From NCBI RefSeq assembly GCF_026151165.2, contig NZ_CP117849.1:3286001-3350000 (forward strand): a DNA stretch of 64,000 nucleotides. Direction: 5' to 3'. The translations under genes were made by a program, and so were the position numbers. Below, in pieces: positions 1-8,371 of this stretch. The notes beneath the pieces are model-generated. The model saw only the letters and a program-made list of their open reading frames with translations, had not been told where the DNA came from and ran no database searches. Origin of the DNA: Cryobacterium sp. SO2 (GTDB taxonomy: Bacteria > Actinomycetota > Actinomycetes > Actinomycetales > Microbacteriaceae). Each line of letters opens with the position of its first letter. Position 1 is the first letter of the stretch.

Positions 1-1
1 C

Positions 2-730
2 TGCGGGGTTCCGGTCGCCCAACTCGACACCCAGAGCTACGCGGCCCTCAACCTTGACAGCTCAGCCGGAGGCGTGGGCCAGTATGCCAATGGCAAGAAC
101 TGCGGCCGGATGATCACCGTCAAGGTCGGTGAGGTGTGTGTCGGAGGCCGTCACAACACGGGCCCTGTCGGCACGGGCTTCTGCATCGGCGGCAAGCTCG
201 TGAAGGACAAGTACTACGGCGCCACCCAGACCTTCGTCATCGCCGACAGCTGCCCCGATAACAACAACTGGTGCCGCAATGACGCCTACCACCTCGACCT
301 GGCCAAGCCGGCGCTCGCGAAGTTCGTCAAGAACGGCACCGTGATGACCGGGCTCAGCACGGCGTGGGCCAACCGCAAGGTGACCTGGAGCTTCGTGTCC
401 GCCCCGAAGTACACGGGCGATATCAAGATCGGCTTCCGCCGGGACTCGCAGAAGTACTGGACATCCGTGCTGCTCACGCACCTGCAGAACGGAGTCGGCG
501 GGGTGCAGTACTTCCAGGACGGACAGTGGAAATCGGCCAAGATCAGCGGCAAAGTGGGCCAGGCCTATGAACTCGGCGCGACCGTGCCCAATGGCACCAA
601 ATTCCGTATCCGTGTGACGGACGCTCTCGGCAAGCCGGTCAAGGGCGGAGCTTCATACAATTTCAGCTTCCCCACCAGCTGCAAGGCGAAGTGCACGGCC
701 GCCTACACGCCGGTCTCCTACACGCACTAA
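2..730 (+). CDS. Secreted expansin-like protein, 5' end outside window
   Basis: This is the C-terminal 242 residues of a protein whose reading frame is open to the left edge, so the start and signal peptide are not seen. The first ~95 residues resemble the double-psi beta-barrel of bacterial expansins and GH45-like proteins: paired cysteines and a segment reading ADSCPDNNNW, CRNDAYHLDL, in which the HLDL aspartate matches the conserved acidic residue of the family. The remaining ~120 residues resemble the second, carbohydrate-binding domain, ending in a Cys-x3-Cys pair. Known family members loosen cellulose or peptidoglycan without hydrolysis and act outside the cell. The gene ends shortly before a strong palindrome and faces the convergent aldehyde dehydrogenase. 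The family call is good; the substrate cannot be told. Confidence 0.75.
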   Translation, partial: CGVPVAQLDTQSYAALNLDSSAGGVGQYANGKNCGRMITVKVGEVCVGGRHNTGPVGTGFCIGGKLVKDKYYGATQTFVIADSCPDNNNWCRNDAYHLDLAKPALAKFVKNGTVMTGLSTAWANRKVTWSFVSAPKYTGDIKIGFRRDSQKYWTSVLLTHLQNGVGGVQYFQDGQWKSAKISGKVGQAYELGATVPNGTKFRIRVTDALGKPVKGGASYNFSFPTSCKAKCTAAYTPVSYTH

Positions 731-761
731 CCCGCGCCCGCGCCGGCAACAGTTCCCCGTC

Positions 762-799
762 CGGACAATTGCGCCCGGTGTGCCGGGCACAATTGTCCG
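762..799. repeat. 38-nt imperfect palindrome, copy 1 of a dispersed family
   Basis: The outer arms CGGACAATTG (762-771) and CAATTGTCCG (790-799) are exact inverses, and after one mismatch the inner GCCCGG/CCGGGC arms pair too. A closely related palindrome lies at 6731-6770. It sits between the convergent ends of the expansin-like gene and the aldehyde dehydrogenase, so it may act as a bidirectional terminator, although no T-tract follows. The phrase AACAGTTG follows both copies. Confidence 0.8.
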
Positions 800-846
800 T
801 TGCGGCAACAGTTGTGCGCCGAAAACGCGCCGGCAACAGGGCCGGG

Positions 847-2292
847 CTAGGAGGCGCGCAGGGTGGAGACCAGGCGGCGCACCAGCCAGGTGCGGCGGCG
901 GGCATACGGCGCGGCCACCAGACCGAGCACATCCGGGTGCGCCGGCGTGCGCAGCACCGCCTTGTCGTGGCTGAACAGTTCCACGGTGTGTTCGCCGTGG
1001 TAGCTGCCCATGCCGCTGGGCCCGACGCCGCCGAACGGCAGTCCCGGAACCATCAGGTGCGACATGGGTGCTCCCAGCCCGACCCCGCCCGAAGAGGTCC
1101 GTGCCAGCAGCGCCCGCTCCGCCTGGCGGTTGCGGGTGAACGCGTACAGCGCCAGCGGCTTGTCCCGCGCGGTGATGAACGCGATCGCGTCCTCAAGTCC
1201 AGGCACTGTCACGATCGGCAGGATCGGCCCGAAGATCTCGTCGGTCATCACCGGCGACACCGGGTCGACATCGGCGAGCACCGTCGGGGCGATGTACAGC
1301 TCGCTCCGGTCGACCCCGCCGCCGGTCACCAGCCGACCCTGGTCGAGCATCCCGACCAGCCGGTCGAACTGCCGGGCGTTGACGATGCGCCCGTAGTCCG
1401 CGCTGGTCCGCGGGTCTGTGCCGTACAGCTCGGCGATGGCGTGCACCAGCAGCGGCTCCAGCCGGGCCGCGACCGCGGGCGTGGTGAGCACATAGTCCGG
1501 TGCCACGCAGGTCTGCCCGGCATTCACGAACCGGCCCCAGGCGATTCTCCGCGCCGCGCTCGGCAGGTCTGCGGTGTCGTCGACCCACACCGGTGACTTC
1601 CCGCCGAGTTCGAGAGTCACGGGGGTGAGGTGCAGGGCGGCGGCCTGCAGCACGATCCGGGCCACGACGCCGTTGCCGGTATAGAAGATGTGGTCCACGC
1701 GTTGCGCGAGCAGTTCGGTGGTCTCCGGAATGCCGCCTTCGACAACGGCCACGGCCTCGCGGTCAAGATACACGGGCACCAGCCTGGCGATCAGGGCCGA
1801 GGTCGCCTCGGCCAGCTCGCTGGGTTTGAGCACCACGGTGTTGCCGGCGGCGATGGCGCCGATCAGCGGGGCGAGCAACAGTTGCACGGGATAGTTCCAC
1901 GGCGCGATGACGGTCACCACGCCGAGCGGTTCGCGCACGATCGTCGCCGTGGACGGCAGCACCACCAGCGGCACCGGCACCCGGCGCGGTTTCAGCCAGC
2001 GCCCGAGGTGCCGCAGGGTGTGGTCGATCTCACGCACCAGGATGCCGATCTCGGTGACGTCCGACTCGGTCGGGCTCTTCCGCAGGTCGGCGTGGAGGGC
2101 GTCCTGAAGCGCTCCCTGGTTCTCGGTCAGTAGCCGGCGCAACGCCCGCAGCTGGGCACGCCGCCAGGCGATCGGGCGGGTGCGGCCGGAGTCGTAGCCG
2201 GCGCGCATCCGCATCACGGCCGCCGTGGCGCCCGCCACGGGCACGGCCGGGGTCGACAGGGTGGGGGCGGCGGATGCGGAGGCAGAGGTCAT
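847..2292 (-). CDS. Aldehyde dehydrogenase, coniferyl-aldehyde/ALDH3-like
   Basis: This 481-residue protein should oxidise an aldehyde to the acid with NAD(P)+. Visible signatures are the PWNYP cofactor-binding segment (~131-135), the general base Glu228 in TLELGGKSP and the catalytic Cys262 in NAGQTCVAP. The short length and the PWNYPVQL segment point to the class-3 or coniferyl-aldehyde dehydrogenase branch rather than the ~500-residue betaine or succinate-semialdehyde types. It is transcribed divergently from a DinB-like gene and a TetR regulator, across a 59-bp gap that holds a palindrome. TetR-controlled detoxification or aromatic/fatty aldehyde catabolism is a reasonable inference. The substrate is not determinable from sequence. 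Confidence 0.85.
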   Translation of the reverse strand: MTSASASAAPTLSTPAVPVAGATAAVMRMRAGYDSGRTRPIAWRRAQLRALRRLLTENQGALQDALHADLRKSPTESDVTEIGILVREIDHTLRHLGRWLKPRRVPVPLVVLPSTATIVREPLGVVTVIAPWNYPVQLLLAPLIGAIAAGNTVVLKPSELAEATSALIARLVPVYLDREAVAVVEGGIPETTELLAQRVDHIFYTGNGVVARIVLQAAALHLTPVTLELGGKSPVWVDDTADLPSAARRIAWGRFVNAGQTCVAPDYVLTTPAVAARLEPLLVHAIAELYGTDPRTSADYGRIVNARQFDRLVGMLDQGRLVTGGGVDRSELYIAPTVLADVDPVSPVMTDEIFGPILPIVTVPGLEDAIAFITARDKPLALYAFTRNRQAERALLARTSSGGVGLGAPMSHLMVPGLPFGGVGPSGMGSYHGEHTVELFSHDKAVLRTPAHPDVLGLVAAPYARRRTWLVRRLVSTLRAS

Positions 2293-2301
2293 TGCGCCAG
2301 C

Positions 2302-2345
2302 ATATTACGAAACAGTTCGCTTTCGTTTCATAAAAGGGGTAATTT
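2302..2345. promoter_or_regulatory. Divergent promoter with TetR-type operator
   Basis: An inverted repeat with arms TTAcGAAAC (2305-2313) and GTTTCaTAA (2325-2333), separated by 11 bp, lies between the divergent aldehyde dehydrogenase and DinB-like genes. On the minus strand a TAATAT -10 candidate (2302-2307) lies 17 bp from TGAAAC, so the repeat covers that promoter. On the plus strand TAATTT (2340-2345) lies 6 nt from the ATG at 2352, as expected for a leaderless mRNA. Binding by the nearby TetR protein is inferred. Confidence 0.55.
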
Positions 2346-2351
2346 CGAACC

Positions 2352-2897
2352 ATGACCTCCCCGCTCCTTCACGCGTCCGCCGCTCCGGATGCTCCTTCCC
2401 CGCTCGCCGCGCTCCTCGCCTTCGTTGACACTCTCGAGGCCCGCGTTCGGCAGGACGGCTCGGGCAGCGCGCTGCTGAGCCCCCGCGGCAGGTACAGCTT
2501 CTCCGAGACCGCGCAGCACGCGGCGCAGAGCATCGGCTATTCGATGACCGGCTACCCGCACCTTGCTCCGGTTTCATTGCGGGTCACTGTGGGCCGCGCC
2601 GTGAAGCATCTCTTCCTGCGGCGCGGCGCGATGCGGCACAATCTCTCGGCCCCGGTCTCCGGCGCGCCCGAGCTCGACCCAACCATGCCCGACCTCGCCG
2701 CGGTCGCTGTGCTCCGGGCCTCGGTGAACCGGCTCGTGGCCTTCGACGGCGCACTGCAGCCGCACCCCACCTACGGCCGCTGCACCAGGGAGCAGGTGGC
2801 CACCCTGCAGACCATGCACCTGCGTGAGCACCTGCCCGGCGCGGATGCCGCCCCCGCGACAGCCGCCCCCTCCCCCGCTGCCGGCGCCGACCGATGA
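2352..2897 (+). CDS. DUF1569/DinB-like protein
   Basis: This is a 181-residue soluble protein with no signal peptide. The segments RYSFSETAQHAAQSIGYSM near the middle and TYGRCTREQVATLQTMHLRE near the end resemble the helical bundle of DUF1569 proteins in the DinB superfamily, where His residues often bind a metal or a thiol cofactor. Here several His residues (H55-56, H139-like, H156) are spaced compatibly, but the exact triad is uncertain. The gene overlaps the TetR gene by 4 bp (ATGA), so the two are probably translated together. No ribosome-binding site is well placed, which fits the leaderless promoter directly upstream. Function is unknown; a detoxification role with the divergent dehydrogenase is inference. 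Confidence 0.6.
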   Translation: MTSPLLHASAAPDAPSPLAALLAFVDTLEARVRQDGSGSALLSPRGRYSFSETAQHAAQSIGYSMTGYPHLAPVSLRVTVGRAVKHLFLRRGAMRHNLSAPVSGAPELDPTMPDLAAVAVLRASVNRLVAFDGALQPHPTYGRCTREQVATLQTMHLREHLPGADAAPATAAPSPAAGADR

Positions 2898-3484
2898 GCA
2901 TCACCGTTCCACGCGGGCGCCCCATGGAGGTGCGTGTCGACGACGCCGTGCTCACCGCCACCACGGCCCTCCTGGCCGAGCAGGGCTACGGCTCCCTCAC
3001 CACCTCGGCCATCGCGCGCCGCGCCGGGGTGTCCACGGCGTCGCTGTACCGGCGTTGGTCGTCCAAGGAGGAGCTCGTCGCCTCCGCCGCCCGCACCATC
3101 GTGGCCGACTACCTCACCCCCGAAGACACCGGCTCCCTGCCCGGCGACCTCGGTCTGCTCATCGGCCAGAAGGTCACCGCACTCAGCGGCGACCTCGGCA
3201 CTGTGCTCAAGACACTCGTGGGCCAGGCCGCTCACGATCCCGCCATCGCGGAGATCCTCGAGCGCGAGATCCTCGACACCACGACGGCGCACATAGCGGC
3301 GATCCTCGACCGGGCAGCCGCCCGCGGCGAGCTCGAGTCCGGCTACAACGCCCAGCAGGCGGCCGACCTCACCATCGCGTTGGTCACAACACCGCTGCTG
3401 CTCCGGGCCGACGGTCCGGCCGCGGTAGCCCGCCTCGTACCCGACCACATCGTGGCCCAGGTGCTCGCCGTCCTGCCCCGCTGA
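2894..3484 (+). CDS. TetR/AcrR-family transcriptional regulator
   Basis: This 196-residue protein has a typical N-terminal TetR helix-turn-helix: residues ~15-60 include TSAIARRAGVSTASLYRRW and the following KEELV helix. The rest is the helical ligand-binding and dimerisation domain, resembling TetR_C_11-type domains. The start overlaps the end of the DinB-like gene (ATGA), so it should be co-expressed. It is likely to repress the divergent aldehyde dehydrogenase and its own operon through the inverted repeat at 2305-2333. The inducing ligand is unknown. It ends 12 bp before the convergent end of the large secreted repeat protein. Confidence 0.88.
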   Translation: MSITVPRGRPMEVRVDDAVLTATTALLAEQGYGSLTTSAIARRAGVSTASLYRRWSSKEELVASAARTIVADYLTPEDTGSLPGDLGLLIGQKVTALSGDLGTVLKTLVGQAAHDPAIAEILEREILDTTTAHIAAILDRAAARGELESGYNAQQAADLTIALVTTPLLLRADGPAAVARLVPDHIVAQVLAVLPR

Positions 3485-3496
3485 CACCCCCGCTGG

Positions 3497-6400
3497 CTAG
3501 GGTCGGGTCATCGAGAGTTCGCTCTTGAGGTTGATCGACGATTTGGCCGGCACCGTCTTCGCCCAGCTGATGGCCAGGCCGTTGTCGATGTCTTCGCTGC
3601 ACCTGCAGAGGTTTCCGAGGTCCGTCATGGCACCGACGGCCTGCCACACCTCTCCGTAGCCGGCCTCGAGCACGGTGGCCCCCTGGGTGAGCGCCTGCAG
3701 CCGGAGCGTAATGACCTCGCCAGTGGACACGGTACGAAGACAGCCGACGAGCTGGCCGGTGAGACGCATCTCGCCCGTGCCACGGTCGCTGTCACCCAGA
3801 TAGCAATCGAAGCCGCGGGACACCCGCACGTCGACGTCGGCACTGTTGTCGTTGTACACCCGCACGTCAGTTCCGATCGAGCTGCCGGCCGCGGTCCACC
3901 GGTCCGTCTGCACGAGTCTGATGCCGGTGTCTGCTGCCGCCACCGTTGTCGTGACCACTGTCGGGGAGTCAGCATTGGGCGCTGTCTCCACCGTCTGGGA
4001 CACGGGTGTCCAGCCCGTTGAACTCTCCCCGACACCGAGACCCGACGGACCGTAGAGCACGCCATCCACCGTCGCAAACGTGCCGCAGGCGGTCGAGGCA
4101 AAGAACTCGCCGTACACATCTTCCTCGGTGAACAGCGAGCACTGCAGTTCGTCGCTCACGCCGTAGGTGGCGATCTTCCGCAGCGCGGCCGCACCCGGCG
4201 AACCGTCTACCACCGGCGGCGTGGTCGGCGTGGTGCCCGGGTCGTCGGGGTCACCCGGCTCCGTCACCGGGTGAAGCGGTCCACCGGCGTCGGCGATCGC
4301 CCAGGAATTCTTGACGATGTCGTCCTTGGACCAGTCGCCCAGGTTGAATCCGAACACGGAACCGTTCACACCGGCGCCGGCCTTGTAGCTGCCGGTCAGC
4401 TCCCACCAGGGGTCGGCGTTCAGATCGGCCGAGATCTTCGGGCCCACGGCCGCGGTGATCTTCGGTCCCGCGATACCGTCCACCTTCATATCCAGGCGAA
4501 CGCCGAGGAACAGTTCGGCCTGGCCGTCGGCGGTGAGGGTCGGCGGCTCGTACGTGAACGTAGTCGCCGGCGGAACGAAGCTCGTCGCGAGTCCGTTCTT
4601 GGAGATCGTCGCGGAGACACTGGTCGTCATCACGGTCTCGGCCGACGTGGACAGGGTGGCCTGGGTGTCTGCGGAACCCTCGACGGTGAACTGCAGGGTA
4701 TTCACGATCACGAACGGGACCGGACCGATTGAGCCCACGATGTTCGGGAGCGGCAGTGGCCGGGCGAGGAGATCCGTCGTGGCCAGTTCGCACTCTGCGT
4801 GGCCGGTCACATAGGCGGCCACTCCACCCGTGAGGGTGGCGGTTCCGGTCACGCCGACGGTCGAGTCGAAGTAGTTCAGGTTGACGGACACCTTGGTCTT
4901 GATGGAGCCCTCCACCGTGGCGTCGATCCCCATCGACGCACCGCCGGAACAGCTGAAGGTCTTCGCGAACGGGTTCCGCTGTGCGCGCAGGGCCGCGCCA
5001 TCCTGGCCGGTGAAGTTGTCGAGGGTCACCGGGGTCTCGAATTCGGTCTCAAATGAGCCCCGCTGCACGACATCGTCGAGCTGGGCGGCCTCGGTGACGT
5101 ACGACGTCGTCGTGCCATCCGTACTCTGCACCGCGATGAGCTTGACGAGCAACCCGTTCGGGGTCTCCGGGGTAACTCCCATAGCGATGAAATCGCCGAC
5201 GGCCTGATCGGTGTTGGTCAACTCCAGCGTGCCGCGATCCTCCGGCGCGATGGGGATGTCCCCCACCTCCACGACCTCTTCGGCCTGGGGGACCTCGAGG
5301 TTGAGCGCCGTTACGTCCTGATAGTCGGCGGTGAGAACCCCGGTGCCGCCCGGCGTCAGCGTGACCGCCGCGGAGACCTCCGGGGTGTACACCCCTGGAT
5401 CCGATTTCTCCGCCGTGCGAGTCACGCTCGCTGCGGTGATCGAGTAGACACCCGCCGCGAGCTGGGTCAAGGTCTTCGAACCGTTGACCGTCACGGTCTT
5501 GGTGTAGCCCTTCGGACCCTTCACCACCACGTCAGCGGTCTGTCCGGCCGGGAGCGCGGTCGTCACGATCTTCAGCGTGGTCGACTGATATGTGACCGTC
5601 GCCGCCGCGGTCGTGCCGGTCACGACCTTCGCCAGCTGGGAGGGCTTGGTCGAGTACAGGGTTCCGGCGTCGGACGTGACCGCGGTGCTGGTCAGGCCAT
5701 ACGTTCCGGGCTTGAGATTGACGAGGAGGGTGGTCTTGGTGACGGTCTTCGAGTAGCCGGACGGGCCGGTCACGACGACGCGGCCGGGGCTCGTCGTTGA
5801 GGCGCCGACAACCGTGACCTTCAACGCGGTGAGGCCGTAGGTGACGGATGCCGCTGCGGTCTTGCCCTTGACGACGACGGTGGTCGCGGCGCTGCGCACG
5901 CCGGAGTAGGTGCCGGCGGCGGTTGTGATCGCGGCGCCGGAGACAGTGTAGGTCCCTGGCTTGAGGTTCATCAGGGACGTGGTCTTGCTGATGGTCTGGG
6001 AGTATCCGCTCGGACCGGTCACCTTCACCTTGGCGGTGCTTTTCTGGGGAACGGTCAGGAGCGAGACCTTCAGGCCGGTCCGCCCGTAGGCGATCTTCGT
6101 CGGGGTGGACGTGCCGGCCACCAGGGTCAGCTTGGCCGAGCCGGAGAGCACCGGGTAGTACGTTCCGTTCGCCGCCGTGATCGACGGCGCGGAGATCGTG
6201 TACGCGCCGGGCTTGAGCTTCGTCAGGGTGGCGTTCGCCTTGACGACCCGCTGGTAGGAGTTGGGGCCCTTGACGGTGACAGTGGCGGTCTTGCCCGCCG
6301 GCACGCCGGTGATCGTGACGGCGAGTGTAGCCGTGGTCACAGTCGCGGCAGCGGGCGCGGTGACGAGTTGGGCACGGGCGGGTGCTTCAGCAGCGACGAT

Positions 6401-6559
6401 CGATGCGGCGCCGGTGGGTGCTGCCATGGCGCTGGTCTGCCCGGCAACCAGCATGCCGAACACGGCGAGTGTCGTCGCCGTGATGCTCAGCCAGGTTCGC
6501 CGCGGCTTCCGCGCAACGGGCACTGACGATCGAGAACCACGATTGCGACGTTTCGGCAC
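3497..6559 (-). CDS. Large secreted protein with four ~83-residue repeats
   Basis: This is a ~1020-residue exported protein. The N-terminus is basic (PKRRNRGS, ARKPRR), followed by a hydrophobic stretch and an ALA-type signal-peptidase site near AMAA. Residues ~76-420 hold four tandem repeats of ~83 residues, each with a VTGPSGY.K.V phrase, an LKPGTYT phrase and a final TYG or TYQ; they look like PEGA/prealbumin-like beta-sandwich modules. The ~600-residue C-terminal part is Thr/Asp-rich, with cysteines and no recognised catalytic motif. I chose the GTG at 6559 because GGGGAG lies 4 nt upstream; in-frame GTGs at 6580 and 6586 are alternatives. It is probably a cell-wall or matrix protein; function unknown. 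Confidence 0.65.
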   Translation of the reverse strand: MPKRRNRGSRSSVPVARKPRRTWLSITATTLAVFGMLVAGQTSAMAAPTGAASIVAAEAPARAQLVTAPAAATVTTATLAVTITGVPAGKTATVTVKGPNSYQRVVKANATLTKLKPGAYTISAPSITAANGTYYPVLSGSAKLTLVAGTSTPTKIAYGRTGLKVSLLTVPQKSTAKVKVTGPSGYSQTISKTTSLMNLKPGTYTVSGAAITTAAGTYSGVRSAATTVVVKGKTAAASVTYGLTALKVTVVGASTTSPGRVVVTGPSGYSKTVTKTTLLVNLKPGTYGLTSTAVTSDAGTLYSTKPSQLAKVVTGTTAAATVTYQSTTLKIVTTALPAGQTADVVVKGPKGYTKTVTVNGSKTLTQLAAGVYSITAASVTRTAEKSDPGVYTPEVSAAVTLTPGGTGVLTADYQDVTALNLEVPQAEEVVEVGDIPIAPEDRGTLELTNTDQAVGDFIAMGVTPETPNGLLVKLIAVQSTDGTTTSYVTEAAQLDDVVQRGSFETEFETPVTLDNFTGQDGAALRAQRNPFAKTFSCSGGASMGIDATVEGSIKTKVSVNLNYFDSTVGVTGTATLTGGVAAYVTGHAECELATTDLLARPLPLPNIVGSIGPVPFVIVNTLQFTVEGSADTQATLSTSAETVMTTSVSATISKNGLATSFVPPATTFTYEPPTLTADGQAELFLGVRLDMKVDGIAGPKITAAVGPKISADLNADPWWELTGSYKAGAGVNGSVFGFNLGDWSKDDIVKNSWAIADAGGPLHPVTEPGDPDDPGTTPTTPPVVDGSPGAAALRKIATYGVSDELQCSLFTEEDVYGEFFASTACGTFATVDGVLYGPSGLGVGESSTGWTPVSQTVETAPNADSPTVVTTTVAAADTGIRLVQTDRWTAAGSSIGTDVRVYNDNSADVDVRVSRGFDCYLGDSDRGTGEMRLTGQLVGCLRTVSTGEVITLRLQALTQGATVLEAGYGEVWQAVGAMTDLGNLCRCSEDIDNGLAISWAKTVPAKSSINLKSELSMTRP

Positions 6560-6730
6560 GACTCTCCCCAGGGGACGCACGCCCACCGGTCAGGAAATGG
6601 GCGAACCGGTGAAACCGGTGAGAGTTCCCGTATAAGAACCTATGGGAGAAAGTAACCCTGGTCAGACGCCGGAAAGCCCCCAGTTCGGGGACGAGGCTCC
6701 CGGCGCCGACCGCAGCCGACTGGTGCCGGA

Positions 6731-6770
6731 GCGGACAATTGCACCCGGCGCACCGGGCGCAATTGTCCGC
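6731..6770. repeat. 40-nt palindrome, copy 2 of the CGGACAATTG family
   Basis: GCGGACAATTGC (6731-6742) and GCAATTGTCCGC (6759-6770) are exact inverses and the inner CCCGG/CCGGG arms also pair. It shares arms, spacing and the trailing AACAGTTG with the copy at 762-799. It lies 54 bp downstream of map and upstream of the large secreted protein, both on the minus strand, so it may end map transcription. Confidence 0.8.
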
Positions 6771-6823
6771 ACTGGGAACAGTTGCAGGGTTGGCGAGGGT
6801 GCGCGTGGGCGCGAGAGGACGGG

Positions 6824-7654
6824 TCAGGCCAGGGGGACGGGGGTGATGCCGAACTGGGCCAGGCCAGCTGCGCCACCGTCTTCGGCGGTGAGCACCCAGA
6901 TGCCGTCCTTGTGCACGGCAACGCTGTGTTCCCAGTGCGCGGCGGCCTTGCCGTCGCTGGTGGCAACCGTCCAGTCGTCGTCCCGGGTGTACGTTTCGAT
7001 GTCACCGAGCACCACCATCGGCTCGATCGCCACCACCAGGCCGGGCTTCACGTCCGGGCCCTTCTGGCGCACCCGGTAGTTGAACACCGGCGGCGCCTCG
7101 TGCATCGACTTGCCGATGCCGTGCCCCACGTAGTCGGTGAGAATCCCGTACGTGCCCTGCGACTCGATGTAGTCTTCGATGGCCTCCCCCACCTCGTTGA
7201 GGTGCCGAGCTTCGGCCAGTCGGGCGATGCCGTGCCAGAGCGACTGCTCGGTCACTCGGGAGAGTTCCTCGCGCTCTGCGACGAGTTCGGGTCGCGAGGG
7301 ATCCGGCAGCACGAAGGTGAACGCCGCGTCGCCGTTCCAGCCGTCCAGGATGGCGCCGCTGTCGATCGACACGATGTCGCCGGCGCCCAGCACCCGGCCG
7401 TTCGGGATGCCGTGCACCACGTCGTCGTTCACCGACGCGCACACGGTGTGGAAGTAGCCCTGCTCGAGCTTGAAGTTGGGCTGTCCGCCCAGGGCCACAA
7501 TGGCCGCCTCAGCGGCCGCATCCAGCTCGAGGGTGGTGACGCCCACGCGCATCGCCTCCCGCGCCGCCACGAGCGACGCAGCGGTCGCCAGGCCGGGGGC
7601 CAGCATGAGGCGCATCTGCGCCGGGGACTTGTAGATGGAGCGGCGAAGGGCCAC
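6824..7654 (-). CDS. map: Methionine aminopeptidase, type I
   Basis: This 276-residue cytosolic metalloprotease removes the initiator methionine from nascent proteins. The type I metal ligands are visible: Asp in VSIDSGA and Asp in NGDAAFTF, His in VGHGIG, Glu in AIEPMV and Glu in HWEHSV near the C-terminus. The substrate-side histidine is in YFHTVCASVN. It starts at GTG with only a weak purine-rich site. It follows adk after an intrinsic terminator, so it may have its own promoter in the 100-bp gap. In many actinobacteria infA and rpmJ follow map; here a palindrome and accessory genes follow instead. Confidence 0.95.
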   Translation of the reverse strand: MALRRSIYKSPAQMRLMLAPGLATAASLVAAREAMRVGVTTLELDAAAEAAIVALGGQPNFKLEQGYFHTVCASVNDDVVHGIPNGRVLGAGDIVSIDSGAILDGWNGDAAFTFVLPDPSRPELVAEREELSRVTEQSLWHGIARLAEARHLNEVGEAIEDYIESQGTYGILTDYVGHGIGKSMHEAPPVFNYRVRQKGPDVKPGLVVAIEPMVVLGDIETYTRDDDWTVATSDGKAAAHWEHSVAVHKDGIWVLTAEDGGAAGLAQFGITPVPLA

Positions 7655-7710
7655 GGTGATACCTGCAAACTAAGTTGTCGTGCGGGGCCGGCGCCGGTAG
7701 GCGCTGGGTG

Positions 7711-7744
7711 AAAAACGAAAGGGCGCCGACCGAAGCCGACGCCC
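7711..7744 (-). terminator. Intrinsic terminator after adk
   Basis: Read on the minus strand, 7744-7735 (GGGCGTCGGC) and 7730-7721 (GTCGGCGCCC) form a 10-bp stem with a TTCG loop and two G-U pairs. TTTCGTTTTTC follows. It lies just after the adk stop codon and probably ends the main S10-spc-secY-adk transcript. Confidence 0.8.
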
Positions 7745-7756
7745 CCTCAGAGCAAT

Positions 7757-8371
7757 TTAGACGGAGGCCGCGACCGCGTCGGTGGGCCCGACAGCGTGCA
7801 GGCCGCGCTCGGCCAGCGCCGCAACGATGCGGTCGGTGACCTGGTCGACGGCGCCGAGGCCGTCGACGGTCACCACGAGGCCGCGCTTGTCGTAGAGGTC
7901 GATCAGCGGAGCCGTCTGCTCCTCGTACACGTCCAGCCGGTGGCGGATGACCTCGGCGGTGTCGTCGGCGCGCCCCTGCTCTGCGGCGCGCTTGAGCAGC
8001 CGGGCGACGACCTCGTCGGTGTCGGCGACGATCTGCACCACGGCGTCGAGCGAGGTGCCCGCAGCGTCGAGCAGGCGGTCGAGTTCGTGCACCTGGTCGG
8101 TGGTACGCGGGTAGCCGTCGAGCAGGAAGCCGTTCAGGGCATCCGGCTCCTGGAGGCGGTCGGCGACGATGGCGTTCGTCAGCGAGTCCGGCACGTACTG
8201 GCCGGCCTCGATGAACGCCTTGACCTGCAGGCCGAGCTCGGTTTCGGTCTTCACGTTGTGACGGAAGATGTCACCGGTGGAGATGGCGGGAATGCCGAAG
8301 GCCTCGGCCAGGCGTACCGCCTGGGTGCCCTTGCCGGCGCCCGGAGGGCCGATCACGAGAAGCCGGGTCAT
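7757..8371 (-). CDS. adk: Adenylate kinase
   Basis: This 204-residue cytosolic enzyme interconverts ATP + AMP and 2 ADP. The P-loop GPPGAGKGTQ lies at residues ~8-17, the DGYPRT segment of the NMP-binding site is present, and R88/R-type arginines follow. The lid is the short form without a zinc-binding cysteine cluster, giving a protein ~10-15 residues shorter than the E. coli enzyme. Its ATG overlaps the secY stop by 4 bp (ATGA), so translation is coupled. A TTCG-loop terminator follows the stop. Confidence 0.96.
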   Translation of the reverse strand: MTRLLVIGPPGAGKGTQAVRLAEAFGIPAISTGDIFRHNVKTETELGLQVKAFIEAGQYVPDSLTNAIVADRLQEPDALNGFLLDGYPRTTDQVHELDRLLDAAGTSLDAVVQIVADTDEVVARLLKRAAEQGRADDTAEVIRHRLDVYEEQTAPLIDLYDKRGLVVTVDGLGAVDQVTDRIVAALAERGLHAVGPTDAVAASV

